From a bacterium (lineage in GTDB: Bacteria > Hinthialibacterota > Hinthialibacteria > H5-UNCL2), in contig JABTUV010000011.1 of NCBI GenBank assembly GCA_015075175.1, positions 62,001 to 126,000 on the forward strand: a stretch of 64,000 bases of DNA, written 5' to 3'. Below the pieces are notes generated by a model. The model worked only from the letters and a program-made list of their open reading frames with translations, did no database searches and was not told where the DNA came from. The position numbers were made by a program, and so were the translations under genes. The number at the start of each line of letters is the position of its first letter. Position 1 is the first letter of the stretch. Below, in pieces: positions 54,315 through 62,607 of the stretch.

Positions 54315-56020
54315 GAATGCGAGCCTCCCGGAGCGTCGCGGCGGCGCAGGCGGCGGGCCAGGCGCAAAAGGAGCGCGCGCAGGCGGCGGTGCGCCGCCGC
54401 CAGCCCGGCTTCCTCATGCGCGGTCGCCGCCGCCGCCATCTCCGCGCGCCGTCCCCCGCCGGGCGCCCACTCGGCTTCCTGCCGCAGCCGCGCCGCCTCC
54501 CATCGCACCCGCTGCGCCAACAATGCGAACAGCCCCGACAGCGATGGAATCGGATAATCTCCCGGATGATACAACTCGGCGTCGATTTCTTCCAGGAGGC
54601 GCTCGACCCGCGACGGGCGGAAGCGCGCGAACACGTCCGCCAACCGGCGATGCAACTGGGGGCCGTCGGCCCAGGAAGCGGTGAGCGCCTCGGCCAGCGA
54701 AAGCGCTGGAAGGCCGGGCCAGGGGGCGTTGCGGGCCACCCCCACGACCTCCGCGGCCTGCTCCGCCGCCCAGCGGGCGACCTGCCGCCGTCCCGCGAGG
54801 AGCACCGCCTCACGGTCCGGCGCCAGTCGTGGCGCGACGCCCAGCGGACCGGCGAATCGCGGCGTACCCAGACCGGGATGCTCGGGATCAGGCTCCAGCA
54901 TGAGGACCATGCGCGCGCCCAGATGCACGGCCAGTGCCGCCATGGTGAGAGCGAGATTGGCGGTCCCCAACAGTTCTCCCCGCGCCCCCAGCGTGCGTTC
55001 CAGCCAGGCGCCCGCGGGAGGATGCGGTTGCGGCGGTCCCCAGCGGTCGGAAAAGACTCCCGCCAACCGCCGCCCCTCCGCCCGCCGCCAGGTCAGGGGC
55101 GAGACGCGCGGTTCCAGGATCAGCGCCGTCTCCTCCGGCGCCTCCAGCTGCTGAAAGGCCCGGTCCGCGGTGGGACGGGCGTCGGTCACGACCACGAAAT
55201 CCGGCGCCAGGCCCGCCGCCAGGCAGGGGCGCAACGCTCCCGCAGAGGCTAACACCGCGACTCGATGTCGATAGCGCACGAGCGTGCCGAGCGCCTCCGA
55301 GAGCGAGTCTCCCTCGGTCGCCACGAGCACCGACTGGCCCGACAGGATTCCCGCCAGCATTCCGATTCCCGGCGTACATGCATACGCGGCGACGTTCTCC
55401 AATGTGTGCTCGACGATATGTTCGTTCTCCGACAATTCCCCCCGCAGCGCGAGATGAAGCAGCCGCGCGCGATGCTCCAGTTCGCGCTCCAGCTCTTCCG
55501 CCCAACCCGGTTCCAGCCATTCGAGGTCGGGATGCGCCAGGGTTTCGACAGGATGGCCCTCGCGTCGCACGGGAGACCAGAGCGACTCGACGCCGGACGC
55601 GAGGGCGCCCACGTCGCCCACGAGAAGGTGCGTATTGGGGCGCGACAGGAAATCCGCGAGGTCCACGGTCGACAAGACGAGCCAGGCCAGTGCCGGGGAA
55701 GGTTCGAGGATGAAGAGTTGCGCGTGGGGAGAGAGGCGGGCCGCCAATAGCGGCAGATGGGCGCCGTCGGCCAGGCCGAAGGCGAAGACCGCACCGCAGC
55801 CCGTGCGCTCGAGCGGATGCTCCCACAGCCAGCGGCGCGTCTCGTCGGGCGAGGCCAGGCCGACGCGGCGCTCGCCCTCGGCCGTCGTCGCCAGGATGGT
55901 GTCGCCCTCGCGGTGAAACCGTCCCGTCGGCGCAGCCTCCAGGAGGCCGAGTAGCTCGCTCTGATGGGTCGCCAGCGCCGCGCGATTGCGGGCGAGGGCG
56001 TCGGACACGGCCCGCATCAT
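54311..56020 (-). CDS. Second Maf-like (DUF115) glycosyltransferase family protein
   Basis: A 569-residue protein from the ATG at 56020, which overlaps the stop of the preceding maf gene (ATGA). The reading frame is open further upstream to 56830, but that is a shadow of the first Maf gene. The N-terminal part ([40 protein letters not shown]) and the central domain ([54 protein letters not shown]) correspond in order to the DUF115/MAF_flag10 blocks, but the key GPSL and GQD signatures are replaced (EGDSL, EPD). It may be a divergent or inactive partner of the first Maf. It probably works on flagellin glycosylation with it. Confidence 0.72.
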   Translation of the reverse strand: MMRAVSDALARNRAALATHQSELLGLLEAAPTGRFHREGDTILATTAEGERRVGLASPDETRRWLWEHPLERTGCGAVFAFGLADGAHLPLLAARLSPHAQLFILEPSPALAWLVLSTVDLADFLSRPNTHLLVGDVGALASGVESLWSPVRREGHPVETLAHPDLEWLEPGWAEELERELEHRARLLHLALRGELSENEHIVEHTLENVAAYACTPGIGMLAGILSGQSVLVATEGDSLSEALGTLVRYRHRVAVLASAGALRPCLAAGLAPDFVVVTDARPTADRAFQQLEAPEETALILEPRVSPLTWRRAEGRRLAGVFSDRWGPPQPHPPAGAWLERTLGARGELLGTANLALTMAALAVHLGARMVLMLEPDPEHPGLGTPRFAGPLGVAPRLAPDREAVLLAGRRQVARWAAEQAAEVVGVARNAPWPGLPALSLAEALTASWADGPQLHRRLADVFARFRPSRVERLLEEIDAELYHPGDYPIPSLSGLFALLAQRVRWEAARLRQEAEWAPGGGRRAEMAAAATAHEEAGLAAAHRRLRALLLRLARRLRRRDAPGGSHS

Positions 56021-57813
56021 GATGACGTTATCTTGCCCGCGGCCGCCCTCATCGCCGCCGCCATCTCTACCGCGCCCGCCTCGATGCCTGACAACAGATC
56101 CAGGTACCGGCGCCGGTTCAGCGCCAATCGCTCCTCTGCATCGGAACATCTTGCCACTTCGAGGTCCTGATCGTGGAAGCGGTCCAAGGCCAGACCCAGA
56201 AGGGGCACGGCCAGGGTGAGCGCCTGGGCGCGCGAGAAGAGCGCATCGGCCACGCGCCGCCCCTCGGTCGCAAAGTCGGCGGCGGCATAGACACGCGCGT
56301 GACCCTCCCGCGCCAGGCGCGCCATCGCCTCCACCTCGTCGGCCATCGCCGCCATGCGCCGGCCGACCCCGCTCGCGTCCCCTGCCGGCGGTCCGTGGTG
56401 GAGCGCGCACAGTCGCTCGTAGATGCCGGCCGGCGTCTGCGCGGCATGTTGTGAAAGAAACCGGCCCAGCGGCTCTTCGCGCGTGCCCTCGATCCGCGCG
56501 CCGCCTTCGGTCGCATTGACGATTTCGACTCCGTGCTCGCGGATGAAACCCTCCAGGTTGGCCTTGAAGAAGTAGAAGAGGTGACTGGTTTCGACTTCTC
56601 CACCGCCGACGGCGGGCACGCGGCGGGTAGCCGGCGCGCGTTGCGCCGTCAATCCCGCCTCCTCCTGCATCGCCCCGGGCGCGTACTGCCGCCCGCCCGT
56701 GAACGCCAGGTCCTGTCCTACCAGCGCGATGGGCTTGCAGCCCAGCTTCATGCCCAGATGCAGGCACGAAATCGACGTGGTGGAGATTCCCGTCAGAAAT
56801 CCCTTGTCCTCGGTCGCTTGCATCAACCACCCGCCGACGCCGTTCGGGTATCGGCCCAGCTCTTCGTTCGCGCCGGCGCGGAAGAAGAATCGTTGCGTGG
56901 GAAAGACCGGCGGGATGCGGGGGTCCACCTGCGGCTCGACCACGAGAAAGGCCTGGGGCGAGGGGACCAGCCCGTCGAAGTGCTTGTAGTTGAGTTCGGT
57001 GAAGTCCAGCGCGACCACGAGATCCGCGTGGATGCCCTCGCGCGCCAGGATGCGATAGGCGGTATCGACGGCGATGATGACCACGCGATCGCGATAGTCG
57101 CCGAGAAGATGCATGTTTTTGCGCAGGGAGGGGCCGGCGGCGACCACCACGGCGGGCAGGTCGGAAAATCGCCCGAAGAGGCGCGCGACACCGGGGGAGC
57201 CCAGGAGAGCGGGGGCGTTGGCCAGGGTATTCAGTCCCTGCGCGCGGGCCTCGAAAGCGCGCGTGCAGCGGTTGCTGCCGACCAGGAGATGGGCCAGGTC
57301 CAACTCCCGCTTCATGCGCGCCACGTAGTCGGGAAACAGCTTGCCGAAGGGGGGAAAGATCAGCGCCGAAAATCCGTTGGCCATGACCGTGGGTGGATGC
57401 AGGAGCGCCGCCAGCGCCGGATACTGGTGCGACGGATCGGCCATGACGGCAATCTGAAAGCGGGGATTGTCCCAGAGGGGCGACAGATCCACGTAATGGC
57501 AGGCCAGGGCCAGCAGGTCGAGGTCCTTTTCGATGCAGAGCAGGCGGGTCTCCCGCCCGCTTTTGGCCAGGAACACGATGGGATGGTAGCCGAGGCCGAA
57601 ACCCAATAGGGCGACCTGCCTGCCCGACAGGCCGTCCATGTTGGGGCCGGAGAGCCAGCCGTCCATCTCGCGCACGGGGTTTTGGGCGTTCATGAGGAGA
57701 TAGCCGCGGCCGTGGTCGTCGCGATAGGAGAGCGAGGGAGCGCCGGAGGGAGTGGGTACGACGGCGTAGCGGGCGCGACCGCGGGGCGAAGGCGCCGCCA
57801 CCGCCGCCGCCAA
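56017..57813 (-). CDS. maf: Maf family flagellin glycosyltransferase (DUF115)
   Basis: 598 residues from a TTG at 57813. In-frame bases upstream (57862-57814) read SFFEKNLSGLGARFPQ, like a normal Maf N-terminus, so the true start is probably nearer 57867, where ATA overlaps the csrA stop. The DUF115 core has AVVVAAGPSLRKNMHLL (nucleotide-binding GPSL), IIAVDTAYRILAREGIHADLVVALDFTELNYKHF and ALVGQDLAFTGGRQYAPGA. Maf enzymes transfer pseudaminic or legionaminic-type nonulosonic acids onto flagellin before export. It lies directly after fliW-csrA, which control flagellin level, so the operon links flagellin amount and glycosylation. No nonulosonic acid synthesis genes are in the window. Confidence 0.9.
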   Translation of the reverse strand: MAAAVAAPSPRGRARYAVVPTPSGAPSLSYRDDHGRGYLLMNAQNPVREMDGWLSGPNMDGLSGRQVALLGFGLGYHPIVFLAKSGRETRLLCIEKDLDLLALACHYVDLSPLWDNPRFQIAVMADPSHQYPALAALLHPPTVMANGFSALIFPPFGKLFPDYVARMKRELDLAHLLVGSNRCTRAFEARAQGLNTLANAPALLGSPGVARLFGRFSDLPAVVVAAGPSLRKNMHLLGDYRDRVVIIAVDTAYRILAREGIHADLVVALDFTELNYKHFDGLVPSPQAFLVVEPQVDPRIPPVFPTQRFFFRAGANEELGRYPNGVGGWLMQATEDKGFLTGISTTSISCLHLGMKLGCKPIALVGQDLAFTGGRQYAPGAMQEEAGLTAQRAPATRRVPAVGGGEVETSHLFYFFKANLEGFIREHGVEIVNATEGGARIEGTREEPLGRFLSQHAAQTPAGIYERLCALHHGPPAGDASGVGRRMAAMADEVEAMARLAREGHARVYAAADFATEGRRVADALFSRAQALTLAVPLLGLALDRFHDQDLEVARCSDAEERLALNRRRYLDLLSGIEAGAVEMAAAMRAAAGKITSS

Positions 57814-57863
57814 TTGGGGAAAGCGCGCCCCCAGTCCCGACAGGTTTTTCTCAAAAAACGAGA

Positions 57864-58109
57864 CTATGGCTGCGCACCCTCTTTCCTCTTCAGGGCCGCC
57901 GCCAACCGCACCAAGTCGTGGGCCGGCGCCTGCGCCGCCCGCAGATTCTCCGCCTGGATGGCCTCGAACACTTCCTTGCGATGTACCGCCACCTCCGCCG
58001 GCGCCTGCACTCCCAACTTCACCTGCCCTCCCCGCACCTCCACGACCGTGACCTCCACGTTGCTCCCGATCACGATGCTTTGGTCCTTCTTACGGGTGAA
58101 GATCAACAT
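57864..58109 (-). CDS. csrA: Carbon storage regulator / flagellin translational repressor CsrA
   Basis: 81 residues starting [37 protein letters not shown], which covers the five-strand CsrA dimer fold, with R6 and the VHRKEV segment (about residues 42-47) that form the RNA-binding site. An Ala-rich helical tail of about 25 residues follows, as in FliW-regulated CsrA proteins. The gene overlaps the 3' end of fliW by 7 nt. CsrA blocks translation of flagellin mRNA and is itself held by FliW. Confidence 0.97.
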   Translation of the reverse strand: MLIFTRKKDQSIVIGSNVEVTVVEVRGGQVKLGVQAPAEVAVHRKEVFEAIQAENLRAAQAPAHDLVRLAAALKRKEGAQP

Positions 58110-58579
58110 GACGGTTCGCGCGCCGTTGGGCTGGACGTCTCGGCTTCGGCCGCCGGAAACAGCCGATGCTTGGTGGTGTAGGTCTCGCCCACGAGCACCA
58201 GTTGCTTGGCCAGCCGCTTCTCGGTATTGACTACCAGCGGCCCCTGCAGGTTGGCGGTCATTTCGGCGGGATTGTCGGGAATGACGAGAATCACCAGCAC
58301 GCGGGCCTTCTCGACCTCGGTGAGTTGGATGGAGGCCAGTTCGGCGCGGGTCGACTGGATGCGATAGTCGGGGAAGAAGACCAGCGGATCGGCCGTCACG
58401 AAGCAGAGGTCGGGTTCGTCCAGCGATTGCATCCAGATGAAGGGGGCGTATTCGTCGCCTTCCAGGAGCACGAAGCGGCGGCAGTCGGGGAAGCCCGGAA
58501 GCCCCTCCGGCAGGGTCAGAACCTGGTCCGGATCGATCGCGATTTCGCCGAACCTTTGGGTGAAAAATTTCTCTATCAC
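58103..58579 (-). CDS. fliW: Flagellar assembly factor FliW
   Basis: 158 residues from a GTG. Family marks are [34 protein letters not shown], then [27 protein letters not shown] and the final [20 protein letters not shown] block. FliW binds CsrA and, alternatively, free flagellin, so flagellin use releases or traps CsrA. First gene of a five-gene unit reading fliW, csrA, maf, maf-like, macro. A good promoter lies upstream. Confidence 0.97.
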   Translation of the reverse strand: MIEKFFTQRFGEIAIDPDQVLTLPEGLPGFPDCRRFVLLEGDEYAPFIWMQSLDEPDLCFVTADPLVFFPDYRIQSTRAELASIQLTEVEKARVLVILVIPDNPAEMTANLQGPLVVNTEKRLAKQLVLVGETYTTKHRLFPAAEAETSSPTAREPSC

Positions 58580-58637
58580 CGGCGCCCCGAAACGTCTAAA
58601 ATAGCTGCGTCAGCAGGCGTGCATTCGTTTGTGACGG

Positions 58638-58666
58638 AATTATCGCGGCTTGGCGCGAAAGGTCAA
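58638..58666 (-). promoter_or_regulatory. Sigma70-type promoter of the fliW operon
   Basis: Minus strand TTGACC (58661-58666), 17-bp spacer, ATAATT (58638-58643), 59 bp before the GTG of fliW. It is not a sigma28 or sigma54 flagellar consensus. Confidence 0.65.
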
Positions 58667-58759
58667 GCGAAAAGCCGGCCGGGGTGCGGCACTGAAGATT
58701 CCGGGGCGCGCGGCGCGTGGAAATGCCCCAGGCGGTTGTGTCGGCGCCGGCGGTATTGA

Positions 58760-59017
58760 GCTGTCGTTTCGACCGAAGGATGCTGTCGTTTGCAGGGAAG
58801 TACGCTGTCATTTCGACCGAAGGATACTGTCATTTGGAGAGTAGTACGCTGTCATTTCGACCGAAGGATGCTGTCATTTGGAGAGAAGTACGCTGTCATT
58901 TCGACCGAAGGATGCTGTCGTTTGGAGGGAAATGCGCTGTCATTTCCGACCGAAGAGAAATCTCCCGCCGTTACTGCGGGTCGAGTGCGGCGAAGATTTC
59001 CCGGTCGAAATGACAGC
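58760..59017. repeat. Four 44-bp head-to-tail REP units capped by a full hairpin
   Basis: Units start at 58760, 58804, 58848 and 58892, each exactly 44 bp with two half-sites (GCTGTCATTTCGACCGAAGG and TGCTGTCATTTGGAG). A fifth unit (58936-59017) is a complete 82-bp hairpin ending GGTCGAAATGACAGC. It is the same family as repeat K at 28355 and 30150. Confidence 0.9.
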
Positions 59018-59127
59018 CGCGGAGCCGCGTGAAACAAGCATCAGCATTCGCCGGCCGCGCGGCCGGCCCGGCACGGGTACATCAGCGCGTGGCACACCCC
59101 GCGCTTTATTTTCCATTGGAGGGGAGC

Positions 59128-59661
59128 ATGAAGATGAGTCTTTTCAAGTATGGCATCGTGTTGGCGATGGTCGTCGGGATGGCGGCGGGGCCGGCGTTCG
59201 CGCAGCGGCCGATCGGCGATTACGCCACGGCGGACAAGGCGACCACCGCCGTCGAAAGCGGCAGCGGCAGCATCGCCCTCAGCTACGCGGCGGTCTCCTA
59301 CAAGGCGGGAACCACCTTCACGCGCATGACCGAGGGGACCTATCCGGAGCAGTTCATGGCCATGCATCGCCCGCACATGAGACAGATGTGCACGCTGGTT
59401 GTGAAGGGAGCCGACTACAAGCTGTGCGGCGTGACGATTGCGCCGGGCACGTACAAGGGCGGATTCGATATCGCCGAGCCGGGCAAGTGGACCATGATTT
59501 TCATGGATGGCGACAAGGAGATCGCGCGGATACCCGTGATCATGCAGAAGGGCGAGACGGCCAGCCCGTCGCTGGTGATCGCGCTCCTGCCCACGGCCAA
59601 GGGACAGGCGGGCGTGATGGTGTGCTACGGGCCCAACTGCGCCGTCGTCACGGAAAATTAG
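59128..59661 (+). CDS. Small secreted protein, DUF2911-like, paralogue A
   Basis: 177 residues with ribosome site GGAGGGGAG and a clear Sec signal (LAMVVGMAAGPAFA). The beta-rich mature part has IAPGTYKGGFDIAEPGKWTMIFMDGDKEIARIPV, which resembles the PAGTYTLFTIP core of DUF2911 proteins; the match is by eye. Met, Cys and His residues in QFMAMHRPHMRQMC might bind a metal (speculative). It is followed by a paralogue in the same direction; a family C repeat between them supplies this gene's TAG stop. Confidence 0.78.
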   Translation: MKMSLFKYGIVLAMVVGMAAGPAFAQRPIGDYATADKATTAVESGSGSIALSYAAVSYKAGTTFTRMTEGTYPEQFMAMHRPHMRQMCTLVVKGADYKLCGVTIAPGTYKGGFDIAEPGKWTMIFMDGDKEIARIPVIMQKGETASPSLVIALLPTAKGQAGVMVCYGPNCAVVTEN

Positions 59662-59741
59662 GGTCAGCGCCTAATTTTTCGGGCAGCCTTGCTCGACGAA
59701 GTCAATCATCGGGAAAATTAGGCGGTGACCCTAATTTTCCG
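59651..59741. repeat. Family C inverted repeat supplying a stop codon
   Basis: CGGAAAATTAGGGTCAGCGCC on the left pairs with a slightly changed right arm ending ACCCTAATTTTCCG. The first TAG ends the upstream gene; the right edge lies just before the ribosome site of the next. Confidence 0.85.
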
Positions 59742-59757
59742 AGGGAGGTGGAGGACA

Positions 59758-60288
59758 ATGTACAAAGCATTATTCCTGACAACGGCGCTGGTGTTGGCGG
59801 GCGTGGCCGAGGCGCATAACGTTTACGCCGAAGCCCCCCACGTCTCGACCGGCATCGAGATCGGCGGCAAGCAGGTGACGCTGACCTACCAGTCCATCGA
59901 GCTGGGGCAGGGGCGCAGTTTCGGGCGCCTGACGGCGGGCGAAACGCAGAAGAACGCCACCGCCTACCAGCGCATTCTCTCCCGGCTCAAGCAGGTGGGG
60001 GAACTGGAAACGGGCGTCGCGCTCGTGTTCGGCGACAAGCGGGTCGAGCCGGGCAAGTATTACATGGGCTTTCACTGCGACGAAACCGGCGCCTACTCGA
60101 TTATCGTGAGTACCGCTGACGAGAAGATGACGGAAGTGGCCCGCCAGCCGCTGCCTTTGGCGGATACTCCCGACAAGGCGCCGTTTCTCTCGCAGGTACT
60201 GGGCCGGGCGATGGAGAAGAGCGAGATCGCGTACAGTGTACACTTCGGCGACAAGAAGGGCGGCGCAACGCTGAAGCTGGCGCCGTAA
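59758..60288 (+). CDS. Small secreted protein, DUF2911-like, paralogue B
   Basis: 176 residues with ribosome site GGAGGTGGAGG and a Sec signal (LFLTTALVLAGVAEA). The core VTLTYQSIELGQGRSFGRL and VEPGKYYMGFHCDETGAYSIIV aligns with VKGADYKLCGVTIAPGTYKGGFDIAEPGKWTMIF in the upstream paralogue, so the two arose by tandem duplication. Function is unknown. A family C repeat lies between the genes and may act as a partial terminator that sets their ratio. Confidence 0.78.
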   Translation: MYKALFLTTALVLAGVAEAHNVYAEAPHVSTGIEIGGKQVTLTYQSIELGQGRSFGRLTAGETQKNATAYQRILSRLKQVGELETGVALVFGDKRVEPGKYYMGFHCDETGAYSIIVSTADEKMTEVARQPLPLADTPDKAPFLSQVLGRAMEKSEIAYSVHFGDKKGGATLKLAP

Positions 60289-60363
60289 ATGCCGGCGATG
60301 GGACGTAGGTCGTTGCCGCCGCGCGGCACATTCCACTTTCCGCCAGGGTAAACTGGCAGGATT

Positions 60364-60391
60364 TCTCCCGACCGCCATCGCAGTCGGGAGA
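60364..60391 (+). promoter_or_regulatory. Hairpin covering the exbB ribosome-binding site
   Basis: A perfect 9-bp stem, TCTCCCGAC (60364-60372) with GTCGGGAGA (60383-60391), loop of 10 nt. The right arm contains the Shine-Dalgarno GGGAGAG, and the ATG is at 60399. It could sequester the site in the mRNA. Function is inferred. Confidence 0.5.
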
Positions 60392-60398
60392 GTTGCGC

Positions 60399-61052
60399 AT
60401 GGGCGTGCCCGAGTGGTCGTCCGCTCCGCGTCTCTGGGACCGCTTCCTGGAGGGCGGCCCGGTGATGTTCGTGATCCTGGCCTTCAGCATCCTGGGACTG
60501 TCGCTGTGGTTGCGCGTATGGGTGTCGCTGTCGCGGCTGCGGGGACGGGTCGCCGAATCGGCGCAGCGCGGCTACCTGGACCTCCTGCGCGAGGATCGCT
60601 TGGAGAGCCTGCGGCTGCGCGCCGAGTCCGCCGGCGATCTCCTGGGCCTCATCGCCCGCCGCCTCCTGGAGTTCGCCGGCGAATCCTCCGACGAACTCCG
60701 GCACCTGGCCCGCGTCGAGTCCGTCGCCTACTACCGCCCCCTCATGTCCAACGCCCGCTGGGTCCTCATCTCCAGCCGCGTGGCGCCGCTCCTCGGCCTC
60801 CTGGGGACCGTGCTGGGCATCTCCGCCTCGTTTAACCAAGTAGCGCAGGCCGGCGGCATCGGCGACTATGAAAAACTGGCCGCCGGCATCCATATCGCCC
60901 TCTATACCACTATCTTCGGCCTCATCGTCTCGATTCTGCTGTTTGTCCTCTACCAGGTGCTTTCGGGGCGCATCCAGCGACAGCTGGTGCTCCTTGAGGA
61001 CTACGCGGACGAATTCATCCTGCTACTCAAGCGGCGCGGGAGCGGACCGTGA
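60399..61052 (+). CDS. exbB: ExbB/TolQ/MotA-family proton channel protein
   Basis: 217 residues from the ATG at 60399 (a TTG 6 nt earlier is also open). Three helices: about 22-42 (VMFVILAFSILGLSLWLRVW), then the conserved pair in SRVAPLLGLLGTVLGISASFNQVA and IALYTTIFGLIVSILLFVLYQVL. The LGLLGTVxG motif and the Thr-containing last helix define the family. It forms the pentameric ring around ExbD and uses the proton gradient to move an envelope partner. The GTG of exbD overlaps its stop. Confidence 0.92.
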   Translation: MGVPEWSSAPRLWDRFLEGGPVMFVILAFSILGLSLWLRVWVSLSRLRGRVAESAQRGYLDLLREDRLESLRLRAESAGDLLGLIARRLLEFAGESSDELRHLARVESVAYYRPLMSNARWVLISSRVAPLLGLLGTVLGISASFNQVAQAGGIGDYEKLAAGIHIALYTTIFGLIVSILLFVLYQVLSGRIQRQLVLLEDYADEFILLLKRRGSGP

Positions 61053-61462
61053 GCACCCCTCTCTCCGAACCGCGCGAGAGCGGCGAGGACGTCTTCGACC
61101 TGACTCCGCTGATCGACGTGGTGTTCATTCTGCTCCTGTTCTTTCTCGTGGCGACGACCATGCAAGTGCGGGAGGAGGAGATTCCCATCCGGTTGCCGGA
61201 ATCGACCGCCGGGGCGCCGACCGAGCGGGCCGAGGAGACGCTGGTCGTCTCGGTGCAACCGGACGGGACGGTGTTTCTGGGCCAGGATGCGGTGGCGCTG
61301 GAGGCGCTGGTGGAGGCGCTCAAGGCGCGCCGCGCGCGCGCCGTGGTAGTGCGCGGCGATACGGAAACCGCGCTGGGCCGCGCCGTCCAGATCATCAACC
61401 TGTGCACCGAAGCGGGCGTGGAGAAGATCACCCTGGGCACGGTGCCCGAGAAGCGGCCATGA
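61049..61462 (+). CDS. exbD: ExbD/TolR-family protein
   Basis: 137 residues with the short cytoplasmic head, one helix beginning with the proton-carrying Asp (FDLTPLIDVVFILLLFFLVATTM, Asp of IDVVFILL) and a periplasmic domain (VVSVQPDGTVFLGQDAV..., VVVRGDTETALGRAVQIINLCTEAGVEKI). It pairs with ExbB. No TonB, TolA or OmpA-like gene is nearby; instead the next gene is a phosphodiester glycosidase-like protein whose ATG overlaps this stop (ATGA). Confidence 0.93.
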   Translation: MSTPLSEPRESGEDVFDLTPLIDVVFILLLFFLVATTMQVREEEIPIRLPESTAGAPTERAEETLVVSVQPDGTVFLGQDAVALEALVEALKARRARAVVVRGDTETALGRAVQIINLCTEAGVEKITLGTVPEKRP

Positions 61463-62607
61463 CCCGCGGACGCTGGGCGGTGGCTGCCCTTGTGGGACTG
61501 GCGGCGGTGGTGGGGGCGGCGCTCTTTCTGCCGCAGATGTTGGACGCGCCGGAGATGCTGGCGCCCGGCGTGCGCTGCGAAACCCGCGTGCTGGCTGGCC
61601 CCGTGCGCCTGCATCTCTTGACGCTGGACCTGAAAACCGCCGACGCCCGTCTGGCCGTGCGCACCGCCGGCCCCTCACTCGCCAACCTGGCGTCGCTCGC
61701 CCAGATTGCCGCGCCCCGTGACGCCACCCAGGAAGTACTGGCGGCCGTCAACGCCGGCCAGTTCGACCGCGACGGCACTCCCATCGGACTGCTCGTGGTC
61801 GACAAGGCCATGCTGCGCGGCGGCCTGGGCCGTCCCACGCTCACCCTCAACGAGGAAGGCTCGCCCTTCATCTCGCGCTTCAGCTCCAGCCTCACCTACG
61901 CCACCCAGCAGTTCAAGGTGGGCCTGGAGGTCGAACGCTACAACCGGCCGGGCGCCGGAACCGTCTGCCTCTACAGCGACGCCTATCCCTTCGAGATCCC
62001 CGCGCCCACCGGCAGCCTTTTTCTCACCGTGCGGGGACTCCTGGCCCATGGCATCTACGCCGCCAAACCCACCTACGGGAGAATCACCGCGGTGGATGTG
62101 ATCTCCGCCGCCACCACCATCGTGACTTCACCGGGACGACTTACCGTGCGCCTGGTGGGCCTGGATACCGACACGTTGTCCCAGATGCACTTCGTCAACC
62201 AGGTCGTCTCCATCAATCCCAGGATCGAGGGGCCGCTGTGGAGCGGGGAGATCACCTACGCCGTTGGCGGCAGCGACATTCTCCTCTCGGAGGGGCAGGT
62301 TCCGGCGGAATTGCGCGACGAGGAACGCATGGGGCTGGACAACCGGCGCGACGCCCGCACCGCGGTCGGTTACAGCCAGGACCACATGAAGATCTTTCTC
62401 GCCGTGGTCGAGGGTGGACACGCGGGCAGCGTGGGCATGACGCTCTCGGAGCTGGCGCGCTTGCTCTTGGAGGAGAAGGCGTGGGACGCGCTCAACCTGG
62501 ACGGCGGCGGCTCCTCGGGGCTGTGGGTCGCCGGTCGCGGCGTGGTCAGCGTCCCCGACTCCGCCCGCCCCATCAACAACGCCCTCGTGCTGGTCCGCAA
62601 ACCGTAG
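61459..62607 (+). CDS. NAGPA-type phosphodiester glycosidase family protein
   Basis: 382 residues: one N-terminal membrane or signal helix (WAVAALVGLAAVVGAALFL), then a periplasmic domain. The C-terminal block WDALNLDGGGSSGLWVAGRGVV and the AAVNAGQFDRDGTPIGLLV block are the two signatures of the NAGPA/exopolysaccharide glycosidase domain. Known members remove GlcNAc from phosphodiesters; bacterial members are found beside polysaccharide and cell-wall genes. Translational coupling to exbB-exbD is unusual and suggests the energised complex and this enzyme act together in the envelope. A family B repeat supplies the TAG stop. Confidence 0.88.
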   Translation: MTRGRWAVAALVGLAAVVGAALFLPQMLDAPEMLAPGVRCETRVLAGPVRLHLLTLDLKTADARLAVRTAGPSLANLASLAQIAAPRDATQEVLAAVNAGQFDRDGTPIGLLVVDKAMLRGGLGRPTLTLNEEGSPFISRFSSSLTYATQQFKVGLEVERYNRPGAGTVCLYSDAYPFEIPAPTGSLFLTVRGLLAHGIYAAKPTYGRITAVDVISAATTIVTSPGRLTVRLVGLDTDTLSQMHFVNQVVSINPRIEGPLWSGEITYAVGGSDILLSEGQVPAELRDEERMGLDNRRDARTAVGYSQDHMKIFLAVVEGGHAGSVGMTLSELARLLLEEKAWDALNLDGGGSSGLWVAGRGVVSVPDSARPINNALVLVRKP

